DNA from: Irpex lacteus
Lineage: Eukaryota > Basidiomycota > Agaricomycetes > Polyporales > Irpicaceae
DNA: 36,242 nt
Assembly (NCBI GenBank): GCA_001986395.2
Contig: MQVO02000100.1
Location: 1 to 36,242 of the forward strand
Direction: 5' to 3'
Shown here: positions 21,960-32,849 of the stretch, piece after piece
Layout: the number at the start of each line of letters is the position of its first letter
How positions within the stretch are numbered: the first letter of the stretch is position 1
Translations under genes and position numbers: made by a program
The notes under the pieces: generated by a model
The model's input: the letters and a program-made list of their open reading frames with translations, nothing else
The model's database searches: none
Told to the model about the DNA's origin: nothing

Positions 21960-23745
21960 TTAGTTGGAGGTAGCGAATGTGTAAGGGGTCTCCGCGAAGC
22001 TGACGGTGTTGGCATCGGTATCGTAGACAGTGTAGTAGCGCTCCAAGAAAGTATAGCCGTTGATGAAGTCGAGACCGCTGCCAGAGTTGCTACCGATATC
22101 AGCAACAACGAGGTAGATAGCACCGTCTACGCCACCGATGGCGGTGTTGAGCTGATGCATTGGTCAGAAGGTAGGTAGATTGCTGAAACGGCCATATAGT
22201 GAACTTACAGAACGGGGCCAAATTTGAGCATTGGGCGTGAGTTCATAGCTCACCTACAGAACAGATTCAGTATGAACGGAAACCTGAGGCCGGGTAAATT
22301 GAGAGTACTTACTCCACCGAGCTCAAAGAAGAGACTGTCAAGCTTCTCGTACTGCGCCGAAGTGATGTTGAGCAGACCAGTGGTAGAGTCCAAGACTGCG
22401 CCGGTAGCGTTCACGTATGCGTTGTAGGCATCTGTTCGCAGCAACGATTAGCGGAGAGAAACCCGTGTCAGCGTGCGTACAAACCGGTAGCGAGCAGAAC
22501 GAGAGTGGTTCCGGTGTCAACGATACCCGCGTTCGAAGACAGGATCTCCGAGTCGCCGTACTTGACTGACTGGTCGACACCGAAGTAGTTGCTTGCGGGC
22601 GAGGTGGAAGTAATGGGCCTAGATTGTTGTTGTCAGTAGATAGCAGATTACTCCTGTGAAATTGTAGCTCACACTGCGTTGAGAGTTCCGCTGTACTTGG
22701 TGCTATCCGCGCCACCGAATGAGAGCTCGCCATTGGTAACCGACGCTTCGGTGGTAGGTTGGAAGTAAACGCCAACCTGCTTCTTGGAGATCAAGCCGGC
22801 GGTCAACGCGTTGTCAGTAACCGTCGGTACCGCGCTACCGCTATCTGTGGTGCCTAGAGAGAAAACAATGGTATTAGACGTCGGTCACGAAACAGACTGA
22901 TTGTTGTACCTTCTGTCAAGTCCACTGGCCCGATACTACGCAAAGTCAATATGTTAATCACACGGTGCACAGGACAATCCTTTAACATACCCGAAGATAC
23001 CGTCTACACCGTTGAAGCCGAGGGCCAGTTCTGAGCCACCAATGGACTGGTTGTACAGCGTGATATCACCGAAAGAAACAGTATCGAGGTATTCTTCGCC
23101 TACGGCAACGTGGGACGTGAGAACATGATCGGTTATTGAAGAAGATCTGTCTTACCGATGAAGAGACCGGAGCCGTACTCAACAAACTGCGCACACGGTT
23201 AAAATTAGACGAAGAGGCACTGTATGAAACAGTTGTGGATAACTCACCACCGAGTCACCTGTGTCAATGGAACTGTTGGTGGGAGTGTAAGGGTTGTTGG
23301 TGTTCGCACCCACCCAGGTATTAGAACTGCCAGTGTCAACGATGAGGTTGACTAGGCGTTGTACAGTATCAGAATCTGTTATTGGAGATGTCACATCCTG
23401 TTGACTTACATGTCGTGGGAGGGGTGCCAACGTCGACCTGCAACTCTGTTCAACAAACTGGTGATCAAAGAACCTATTCATGAGACGTACAGCAACGGTG
23501 TAGATGGTAGCAACGTTGGTCACTGGGACGTTCTCGGATGCCTGCTTTGTCACTTCAGACTTGCTGCTCGCCTTCTGGATGAGTGACTGAGCCCTAGCAC
23601 GGTCGATCTCAGGCAAGGTCTTTCCCCCGGGGACGTTGAAGTTACGCGAAAGAGGAAGCTTGATGTTGTTGTCGCGTATAACGACGATTGGGGAGGCCGC
23701 GCAGATGAGTGCAAGGGAGATGGTAGCAGCAAGCTGGGCGAACAT
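21960..23745 (-). CDS. Secreted aspartic protease (A1 family, polyporopepsin-like), 11 exons
   Basis: A 407-aa pepsin-type endopeptidase. The exons, in transcript order, are 23745-23491, 23437-23410, 23351-23248, 23186-23156, 23099-22991, 22935-22910, 22853-22673, 22618-22485, 22431-22313, 22253-22209 and 22151-21960. All introns are 53-61 nt and the frame is open. Residues 1-17 form a signal peptide (LAATISLALICAASP), followed by a propeptide of about 60 residues. The two catalytic motifs are VDTGSSNTW (D100) and VDTGTTLVL (D279), and the flap Tyr is in VEYGSG. The ending LDFINGYTFLERYYTVYDT is typical of polyporopepsins. It is presumably secreted for acid protein breakdown. Length and exon pattern are normal; no damage was seen. 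Confidence 0.9.
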
Positions 23746-25959
23746 GTTGGACCGTGACTTGGGCTGGGGAAAGCACTCGAGAGCAGAAGCTGGTTTGAAT
23801 GAGTGCTCGTTGGAGACCTTTTATCTGAAGAGCAAAGGAGTGTGGGTGTGAGACTGCCATAGCACGCCATTAGGACATAATTCTGCTCTGGATATGTCAT
23901 GCGACATACGAGGGTAAAGAAATGTATGGCGAAGGTGCTTCTTAGCACTTCTTCGGAGGAAAGAGGTTTCGTCGAGGTTCGGATATCTACCAATGGCGTA
24001 GTTAGCATTCAGGTATGCATGAGCCATGGAATAATCGACGTACACTCGAGGAAACAATACGCAATCTGCTTTGGTGAAGGTTAGAGGTAAGAGAGGAAAG
24101 GCAGCTCATGGCCTTTTTGATGTAGAGCTTTCCGAGGGAAGATCTACCAGATGGTAGCATAGATGCCATGATCTGTGATACCGTTGTTACCCTCAGATCT
24201 ACACATCCGGCAATAGATAGAAGTTAAGAACACATGTTCCCTCTACAGCAGAGGCCTGCTATCCTCGTGTCGTTGTGTTGTCGGAGCGTGGTCGGTTGTC
24301 TGCCAAGCAAAAGTGGCGTACGATACACCGTTGAAGTCCTTGGGGTGCGTCAGACCTGAGGGTTTGTATGCGATAATGCGCAATAATCTTACTAACCTTG
24401 CTAGATACTCGCATCATTGAGAAGTAGATTTCACCGCTTTTGGACGCTGAAGACGTCCTAGAGGGCACTGCGGACCTTTTCGAGGGTGCTCTGTATAGTA
24501 AAAGCTGTGGGAAGTGAAACCGACACGGAGCATCGGATGTCAATACGACACTTGCAGTGCGAGCGTGATAGGCGATGAGCTGTTTGTGGCGAGCGTCGCC
24601 GCGGATATTCGTGCGACTACGCGTAGACAGTGCGAGTTTCGGCGAATATTTTCACAGCGAGCTCCCCAAAACACCTCAGTCAACCACGCGAAGCGACCCT
24701 CCTTCACATTTAACTGCGCCTGTCACAACGTTCCATCGCGACAAGAAGGCAATGATACCCGGAAGTGCTATTGACGAGCCGTGGAGCATTCGTACACGCA
24801 TAACCCGGATTCTAGCGAACGCATCGAGCTGGACAGACGAGCGAAAACATATGTCAGTCTTGAGCGCAAATAGCAGGATGCACGAAGCAATGAGAAGTGC
24901 CTTACATCGTACTACATTGAATTGGTGTTGCTAGCGACTCGCTGATTGACGAGGTGAAGTTAAGTTGATGGGTTGTGAACGAATTGAAGGTCGGTCACAG
25001 CGCCATGCGGAGTTTAATTTACGATTCGGAGCCAATTAGAACCAAGAGCGTAGCTCCTGTTGTGTTTGTCCGTCTGAAAGGTGAAGAAATACTTGCGGTG
25101 TGGTCTGGTCCGGTCTTAAATGCATAAATTAGTGGAAGAAATCATAGAAAAAGAGTACGCACTTGTATTTCACTCCAATAGCGTGGCAAAGAGGCGTGCT
25201 TTTTCTGAGTATCGTAGTACAGAGCTTACTTGCTGATGCTAGCCAGATAATGAGAGAACAGTGTCACACGATTTTCTCTCGAAATACCCCCCACGGAATA
25301 TTGTATCAGTGCCTTTGTTCTCGCGCGATGGGTTAGTTTTACAACACTTTACAGCATAAGCAGCCTCGCTATTCTCCTCAGGTGTCTTGTGAAAGCACGC
25401 AGCGGTCGTTCTGTCTGTACGACAGGTACAACTTAACGAGCTACATATAAAGATCAGGTAACGTCATCATAAAATGCGTACAGGGATCTTACCTATCACG
25501 GTAAGCCAGATTTGACCGTGGTAGAAAGGCAATAAATGAGTGGATTCAGGCATTGTTGAACACCCATCGCCATGTATCGTCATCGACGTGGCCTTCTTGT
25601 ATGGTAACCTAGTCTCCTGAGGTCAATTGTGCTTCAGCGGATGCAGACTATGTGCACATACCCCGCACCAGTTATTTTCAGACGTAAGACTCCAATAAAG
25701 TTTGGTATCAGGGATGCCTATGCTGTTTATACGCGGACCTTGTGGGAAGATGTGTGGCCCAGACACTATAGACCACTCACGAGTGTGTACCACGATCTTG
25801 CGGCTCAACATCCCAGGCAAACGGCAACTTCCCTTGCACCACACGTGCACCTTTGTGTTTCCCCTCAGGATACGCGTAAAGGCCAGTTTGATGGTTCTGA
25901 ATCGTCTGCTTGAACGAGTCCATCAGGAAAAACCGTCCGCGCACATTAAGCGCATATGC
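23746..25959. other. Upstream of the protease, no supported gene
   Basis: About 2.2 kb with short overlapping frames only. Its left end must hold the protease promoter. No domain, tRNA or clear transposon end was recognised. Its composition is more AT-rich and irregular than the neighbouring genes, and it could be decayed repeat DNA. Confidence 0.4.
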
Positions 25960-26034
25960 GCAAACAGTCGCAAATGACTCGCATGGCAAATGCAAACATC
26001 GCAAATGGTTTGCGAGGTGCGCAAATCACGCAAA
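25960..26034. repeat. GCAAA direct-repeat cluster
   Basis: Seven copies of GCAAA in the same direction (at 25960, 25970, 25986, 25992, 26001, 26021 and 26030), plus one inverted TTTGC, within 75 bp. It lies about 200 bp beyond the Plavaka transposase stop codon, where a subterminal transposase-binding array would be expected. That role is inferred. Confidence 0.6.
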
Positions 26035-26231
26035 CTGCACCCAGATCATTAGGCGATGTCAGTGCTCCCTCTGTGACTAGTAGCGCTTTCGAACCAGTGG
26101 CCTCGATCACATCGTTACAGGTCAGATACGGTACGCACATGCTCTTTAGGCGTTTGACTTCGTTTATGGTGTTCATACAACAGCGGATTAATATCCGTTG
26201 TACACTAGGTACAATTCGATCGATCCTATGT

Positions 26232-29169
26232 TCATTCTGCGTTATGTAACAGTAAGTATACATAGAGACTAGTGAAGGGATTAACATAGAAGTTCTCGCA
26301 TTCATCGAGAACACTCTCCGACGTCCATTCCAGAGGCACCGCGCTTGGACCAAATACCGGAAAAAGATGTATGCCACACCTTATTTGATTTACTGCGATA
26401 ATCTCTGCATGGCGCTGGTCGATGTCGAAGCCTACTTCGTAAGCTCTCTTGACTTTGTACATGCGGTGGTGTAGTCCCGGGGCTGTGCTGAACTTCGAAA
26501 ACCACTCAATGTATGCGAAGTGGACAGGGAGTGTAGTGTGAGCATCACCGAAGAGAGTTTCTCGCTGCGCCTCTGTTAGCGAGAATACTACGCGAACTTG
26601 CGCAACACGAAGATCTGCGTCCGAAGTGAGAGAGGTCAGTAGAGACGACTTCGAACAGGCTGTAGTACCACGTACCAGATAATCCCCTACGTTCTCCATG
26701 CCCTACTTCCACAAGAACGGTGTCAAACCTGCCGGGGACGGAACGTCCGCGACGATCGTGATGAGCCGGACGCACGTAAACGATTTCTTGGGTGTTTGGT
26801 GCGTCATCGAAGTCTTCGCCCATAGAGTTTGAGAACTTGATGCTATGGTAAACGGGTAGATCCCACATAGGCAGGTGCACTTGGTTGGCGGCATCCATGA
26901 GTCGCTGGCGGGATGCTCCTGGATAACGCATCCTAGCAGCAAAGTTGGCCAGTAGAGTGCTGAGATCGTCGGCACCATAGTCATCTGCAATATCGTCGAA
27001 GGATACCGCTCGAGCGTTCGGGGTCTTGGCAACGGAAACGCGGGGACGTGAAGCAGACGGGAACATATCGAAACACTTCGAGAGGCGATGTCGTACGTAC
27101 TGGGCATGTCTCCAGACTTTCTCCCGTCGCTCGAGCCACCGTGTCATTTGAACGAACTCGTCTTTGTGGTTGGTGGCACGAAAAGCGTCTTTCGCGAGGT
27201 CGATGTGGAGACGCTCTGTATTCTCTGTGTTATAGTTGTCGGTGGTGCCGTATAGCTTGATGTAGTACGTGTAGTGGCCAGGGTTGTGCGCTTTTGGAAA
27301 GTTGAAGTTCGTGTCAGGGAGCCCGGATTTGTTCTCGTGCCATCTGTGCCAAGCTTCGTCAAGAGCAGAGAGTGTCTTGGTGGTATGCGCAGAAAGACGA
27401 GCGAGGTGAAGGAAGTCGAGAAGGGCGCGAACAGCTGTCACTAGTCGTGCAGACGACTGCCCTCCTGGTAGCCTGAGATCGGCGATCAGGCCGAGCAAGA
27501 TCTGAGAGATATGGGCATGTTCGGCGCCTGATACACGCTGGAGATTAGATAAACCCTTGTTAAAGAGACGGATGTTGTGGTTCTTCGGAAGACGTTGACA
27601 ACGAGAATCAAGCTCTGACGCGCCGAATATTGACTTCAACCAATGGAACAGGTGCTTTATGAGACCCTGATAGAGCTGATGGAGGATGTCGGGTGTTATG
27701 GAGCGATAGATATGCGCATAGGGAAGCTTTTCCCAGAATGGATGGGGCACTGGTTTGATACCGACTTCGGCGCACGCCTGGATGAAAGCCTCCAAACTAT
27801 CATCTATTGCTCCGAGGGCGTCGAGAATAGGCTGCAGTTCACGTGGAGAGAGTATTCTTCCCGAACCAAGTTCATCCGGAGGTATGGGACAAGTGGGGCA
27901 CTCGCCGTAGCTAGTAAGTGTAACCAGCACCTGCTCGGGATAGTCGCCGACATAGCTTGCAAATATTGGGTGACAGCGGCGAAGAACACCGTCACCGCTG
28001 GCTAGGATGATGCCATCCATCCCCGCATTGGTCAAGGGTTCAACCATAACACGCATACAAGTATGGAAAACAAGAGAGACGGTGCGGCGTCTTGAACTCG
28101 CATTCTTGATATGGTTAAAGTGTTCCGCAGGTAAGTATCCAAGCAGAATTTGTCCATGATGAGAGCCCTTCCTCCGAATCGCTTTTGGAAGGTTTCCGAT
28201 CGAGACATAGACTGGGTATGCTGATTTATTGCGGAACAGCGTGAGCTGTGTCTTGTCCGAGGAGATAATAACTGGGATTATTGTGGCACCGGGGTGGTCT
28301 TGTTCAAGCGCGATCTAACCAAGAGTTGTAAATAGATCCTCAAATTCTCACAGCAAATAGCATGATCATACGTACCTGAGTACTCCACCACCAGTCGCCT
28401 GTATGCATATCATGGTACAAACGCGATGTGCGCTTTTCATCAACATAATGGCGTTCTGGCGCAAAAACGAGATACGGGGCAAAGTCGGGATCACTATAAA
28501 GAGCTTTGATGCACCCTAGGATATCTCGAAAGAAGAAGTCGTAGACTTCGCCCTGAACCTTCACCTCGCCTCGGACAAAAGGTGGTCGTGTTGATGGCAG
28601 CCTGTCAACAATCCGGTTCAGCTCACGAGCATTCTTGTACGATAACTTCATCTTCTTTCGCATCTGATGCAAATATCAGTAGGCTGCTGTGCGTACACAT
28701 CCCCGAGAACCATAAGTACCTTCCGTATGTTGAGCAGCTTATCTATCGCCGATAACGATGATCCTTCCAATTTGGCCCACTGTGCGAACTCCCAATCTGA
28801 TTCTGAAGTAAAAGGTGCGTATGGATTTTGAGCGTCGAATGAATGGCCTAGAGCTGCCTTGTACGCTGCGTTCGCACCGGTAATCTCCACGGAATTGACA
28901 GGTGTGCCTGCTTTACCTCCGAACTTCTCAATGATGCGATGAGGATATGACGGCGTGGGACCTGCGTGGGCTTGGGCTGACTCCTCTCCACTCTCTTCCT
29001 CTTCAACCACTTCCTCTATCTCATTTTCTCCGTCAACATCTGGCTCCACCGACTCCTCATCCACATTCGCCATTGTCGTTTCTGCTGGTGTGTCTTCTCC
29101 CTCACGCAGCCCCACCTCTTCGTCGACTTCCATGGCTTGGTACTCCGCACGGCTATGATCATTATCCAT
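26232..29169 (-). CDS. Plavaka-family transposase, 4 exons, possibly missing its N-terminus
   Basis: A 919-aa transposase read from the first Met. The exons, in transcript order, are 29169-28720, 28663-28376, 28314-26676 and 26614-26232; the introns are 56-61 nt and the frame is open. Family signatures are NPYAPFTSESDWEFAQW (near residue 115), HTGDWWWSTQ, SSDKTQLTLFRNKSAYPVY (D266), YVGDYPEQ (D370) with a zinc-like CPTCPIP, the LHQLYQG motif, and TENTERLHIDLAKDAFRATN with a likely catalytic Glu. The C-terminus ends in a normal family position (FVNPFTSLY-like). An acidic stretch makes up the first 100 residues. The N-terminal zinc finger usual in this family is not present; the frame runs open through 29184, which fits truncation by the adjacent LTR element. 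TET/JBP dioxygenase genes, sometimes linked to such transposons, were not seen. Confidence 0.85.
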
Positions 29170-29183
29170 ATGTTCGTCCTCGT

Positions 29184-30503
29184 TGAGACACCAAGCCGCG
29201 CTCAGACAAAGGACAAACCTACCAAACCACCTAACCCCAATAGAGGAGCGATAACGTGGCTCGGCCGAGAGCGAGGGGGTGTACGAGAAATGCGAGGGCC
29301 TCTGAGTCCCAAGCCTGACCGACGACGCCGCAACACTAGGTATAGATATCCGTCCGACCCTAAGACAAGCTTAAGGGAAGTGCAACACTGAGTGAGCCGA
29401 GGCCGAGCAACTGGACGATCAACAGCAGGGCCGAGCAGCAAGAGCTACCCGTATACGTCCTACTAATACTCGTGCAACACCGCTTTCAACGCAGCAAGAC
29501 CTTGGCCGAACCTCTCGGGCAACTAATCTCGTGGTCCAAGGTAGGCCCGAGCCGAGCAAGAACGCTGTGGAAGAGGGGTAAATGGGTACGGACGCAAAGG
29601 GACGATGATAACGCAAAGAACGCAACGCAAACGCAGGATATTCGCAAGTAACGCGGAGGGACGCTGAGGGAAGTCGGACGCAGTGAAGTCAAGCTGAGAG
29701 CGCGAAGTTTGAGGGTGAACTGTGCGGGGTAGATTGCTTGTCGCTACTCTACGCATACATGCTCTATTTATATGTGTCCGAGGCCAATGTCCGTATGGGT
29801 GAGCTCATAAGTCAAAAGGAACGAGAAAACGACAAAGGTAGTGCTTCGGCCGAGAAAGGAGAATGAGTCAGATGGAGAGCCGAGCAGGTAACGAGGAATA
29901 TGTCAAGGAAAGACGGATGAAACATGTTAGGAGAGGGCCGAGACGGCGGCGAGCGAGGGAGGTGACTAAGGAAACGTCCTAAAGGTGCGATAGAGTCGGG
30001 CAGGAGGAAAGCAGGGACGAATCGGGTGTGAGATGAAGGAAGGTGAGAATAATAATGAACACGAAGAGAGGGGATAAAGAAACTCAGCGACGTCGGGGGT
30101 GCGAGCCTCAAGGCTACCAGCGCATGGGCGCAGTGCACCCGAGGACTCGTCCGAGGGAACGCAAGGCCGAGGGGACCGAGCAGCCAATACCAAAGGTTGA
30201 CGAGGGGTGAGTCATGGCCGAGTGAGCGGACAGGACCTTGTGCAGCAGTCGATGCGTCGAGGGACACGGAAGGAAGGCGGGAGGGCGGGGCGTATAGGCG
30301 GGATGGATCAGAATGGTAAGGGAGTCGGGCGACCGGGTGCTGAAGGAGACGGCATTGGCCGAGGTTCGATGATGGGGCCGAGGCTTCGATTACTGGCGCT
30401 CGGACGTGCCCGAGTCCGCATAGGGCCGCACCCGAGGCTCCTGAGAAGTCGAAAAGAAGCTGTTAGAGTTTTGGGGGAGGTGTGGCGTGTGCCCAGCGTG
30501 TCA
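29184..30503 (-). repeat. Proposed 3' LTR of the Ty3/gypsy element
   Basis: On the plus strand it begins TGAGACAC and ends GCGTGTCA, giving the expected TG...CA ends. A purine-rich tract on the minus strand lies immediately beyond the inner end (30504-30517), and a minus-strand TATA box sits inside. Open frames within (for example minus-strand 29812-30267) are low-complexity and were not called. The outer limit is less certain than the inner one. Confidence 0.6.
29766..29773 (-). promoter_or_regulatory. TATA box of the LTR
   Basis: On the minus strand this is TATAAATA, placed in the middle of the proposed LTR. It would put the U3 region between 30503 and about 29774 and the start of R shortly below 29745. 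Confidence 0.5.
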
Positions 30504-30517
30504 TCCTCCTCCCTACT
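30504..30517 (-). other. Polypurine tract next to the 3' LTR
   Basis: On the minus strand it reads AGTAGGGAGGAGGA and is followed at once by the LTR start TGACACGC. This is the expected plus-strand primer position for reverse transcription. Confidence 0.6.
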
Positions 30518-30653
30518 GAAATCCTAAGTCGTCCCCGACTTGCCAAATGCGGCTCGGCCTTTATGCAGTGACTCGGCCTCGAGGCTGACGCATGTCGGCG
30601 CCAATAACTCTTCATCAACCTGTCCCACAACCTGCTGCGCCCCCAACACCACC

Positions 30654-32849
30654 ATGTCGTCCACCACCATAGCAACACCCAAGTCGATCGCCCTGCGCAA
30701 CGTTCGTGGCATTCTCGACCGCCTGAACAACGATGAGGCGACCTCGGTCTTGACCGACGAGTTCGCCAGTGAGTTCCAATGGGCCATGGTAAGTAAAGCG
30801 GCCGTGGTAACCTCCACAGAACTAACGTGCGTGGACACCATAGGAGACGCTGCTAGAGGACAAGTCCGTCCTCACCGAGAACACTGCGCTCAACAGCCAG
30901 GTGATCGAGGCGATGATGTCTCTGGCCGAGCTCTTCGACGATCACCCCAAGGACGCCACCGCTCGGCTTCGCCAGGCGTTTGAGAAGTCTGGTGCCAGTA
31001 CCGAGTTCGGTCTGCCCGTGCTCGCTCCTCGAAACGACGGTGAGGAAGACGTAGAGTCGCCGAATGAAGAGCGTGAAGAGGAAGGGGACGAGGCCGAAGA
31101 GGAGGACGAGGAAGGCGACGAGGAGGCGGGTGAAAAGGGTAAGAGCGATGACGAAGAAGAGGAGGACGAGGATGAAGACCAGGAGGGTGAAGAAGGACCA
31201 GTCGACGCCCCGGCCGAGGAGTCTTCTGACGAGTCGGTCGGGGAACAGGAGGCCAACAAGAAGTCGTCGTCGTCCTCGTCGGCCGAGGAGTCCTCTGATG
31301 AGTCTGTCAAGATTACGGGCTCGAAGAAGGGCAAGGAGAGAGCCGAAGACAGTGAGTACGAGGATAGCGACGAGGACGACGAGAAGATCATCAAGAAGGA
31401 GCCTGGCACCGAGACTGCCCCTGGCTCGGACGAGATGGATGTCGACGAGGAGCCCGTTGTTCCTGCAAGCCAGCCCGGGCCCGCTGCTACGACCAGGCCT
31501 CGCCCTCGGCCAGTCCCTCGCAAGGTCGAACCGGCCAAGCCTGCTCCCGTGGCTGCGACCCCCGAGGTCCAGACGGCCGCTCCTGCCACCGCAGCAGTAC
31601 CTCGCCGTCGTCGTAAGCTGTACAAGTTCGTCGCCGTGGAACGCAATCTTCGGGTACGTGATGCTGCTCTTAGTGGCCGAGGTTATATGCTGACAAGTTT
31701 TTGGCGTAGTGTGGTACATGCGTCGAGCACAAGATCGACGTCTGCCGCGTTCGCCTCGACCACGGCGGCCAAGTCATGAGCTGCGTGACCTGCAGCCGGC
31801 GAAAGGTCCACTGCACCTACAAGCAGAACGAGGTCGACGAGAGGAGCAAGGCAGTACTGGCCTGGATGAAAAAGAAGAAGATCGCGCTGGAAGACCTGGC
31901 CATCGAGTCAGACCCCGAGAAGAAGAAGCCCGCCTCGAAGAAGGGTGTCAAAGGGGGCCCGAAGACTCCCACGAAGGGAAAACGTGTGGCGAAGGCTGAG
32001 CCCGTGGCAAGTGGTGAGGAAGATACGCCCAAAGCTGCGAAGACGTTGGCCAAGCCCACTCGGCCCTCGGTCAAGGCTGCGGGTAAGGCCGCGCTGCCTG
32101 CCCCTATTCCTCGTCGGTCCACACGTCAGAGTACCGGTACGTGTTGCAGTGGCTGTGGATTGTTAGCGAGCTGACGGTTGTGTTCAGCGGCAAAGGCGGC
32201 CGCCCAGATCGAGGAGAAACCAGCCGCCCCTGTTACCACTCGGTCGAAGGCTCGACCCTCCATGCCTCCACCTCCTCCTCGGTCGCCCTCTCAGGCACCC
32301 GCAGACCTCTCTCCCATGGCTCCCGTGCTCGCGCTGCCATCGTATAGTCCTGCGATGGGCACCTATCGTGGTAAGTCCAGCCCACTCGTCGTACCCTGCT
32401 CGCGTTGCTGACCGAGCGCAGGCCAGCTGCCGTTCGAGTCCCCGGCCATGTCCGGGCGCACTCTATCCGGTGCCTCGTCGTTCTCCATCGGTACGTCTGC
32501 CTCGTCGGGTCTCGAGGACTTCCATCGTATGCGGATCCAGCAGGCCGAGGGCGAACTTCAGCAGGAGCAGCTCGGCCTTCGGGCGGCTGAGCGTCGTGTT
32601 AAGGCGGCCGAGGCCCACCTCGCTGCGTGTCGTCTCGAGTACGAAGAATGGCGAAGGGAGCAGCCTGCTATTGCGTCGTCGTCCCAGGACCCATTCCTCG
32701 CAGCTGCCACCTCTCGCGGCCTAGCCCTCGACGACCAACCTCCACCTACGAAGCGGCTGCGCGTTGAAGTGCCCAAGTCCGAGGTCGTAGATGCGAGCAA
32801 GACGAAGAGCTCGGGAGCGTCGAAGAAGAAGGGAAAGGGAAAGGCGTAG
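30654..32849 (+). CDS. Antisense accessory gene of the retrotransposon: acidic, zinc-cluster, coiled-coil protein
   Basis: A 660-aa protein of unknown function, encoded opposite to pol. Exons 30654-30788, 30844-31653, 31710-32136, 32188-32370 and 32422-32849 join in an open frame with normal GT-AG introns of 51-56 nt. It opens with a short helical region (residues 1-105). A strongly acidic domain follows (about 110-170, with further acidic Ser-rich blocks to about 225), then a Pro/Ala-rich linker. A cysteine cluster at residues 316-350 is spaced CX2CX7CX12CX2CX6C (CGTC, then CVTCSRRKVHC), close to a fungal Zn2Cys6 cluster. A Lys/Pro-rich linker leads to a coiled coil (about 551-599) and a basic tail ending KKKGKGKA. 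The layout suggests a nuclear DNA- or chromatin-binding protein; this is inference. No promoter was identified; the adjacent LTR U3 lies directly upstream. Confidence 0.8.

Larger units (their letters stand above)
25960..29183 (-). mobile_element. Plavaka-type DNA transposon, 5' end interrupted
   Basis: The element is defined by its transposase gene. Its left limit is uncertain and set here at the GCAAA cluster; I could not find terminal inverted repeats or a target duplication. Its transposase frame stays open up to about 29184, where the LTR retrotransposon is proposed to begin. The element therefore seems to be cut on the 5' side of its gene. Confidence 0.6.

Noticed and set aside
26232..29169. 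A TET/JBP dioxygenase partner for the Plavaka transposon
   Set aside because: Such enzymes accompany some transposons of this broad group in basidiomycetes, but no dioxygenase-like HxD motif context or matching frame was found in the window.
29812..30267. A 151-codon minus-strand frame in the LTR
   Set aside because: It is low-complexity (Ser, Pro, Leu, Phe), lies wholly inside the proposed LTR, and has no recognisable motif.
30853..31719. Long minus-strand open frames opposite the acidic domain
   Set aside because: They are Ser-rich or Arg/Leu-rich mirror frames of the GAG/GAC-rich plus-strand exon and show no domain. The plus-strand frame is supported by splicing and motifs.
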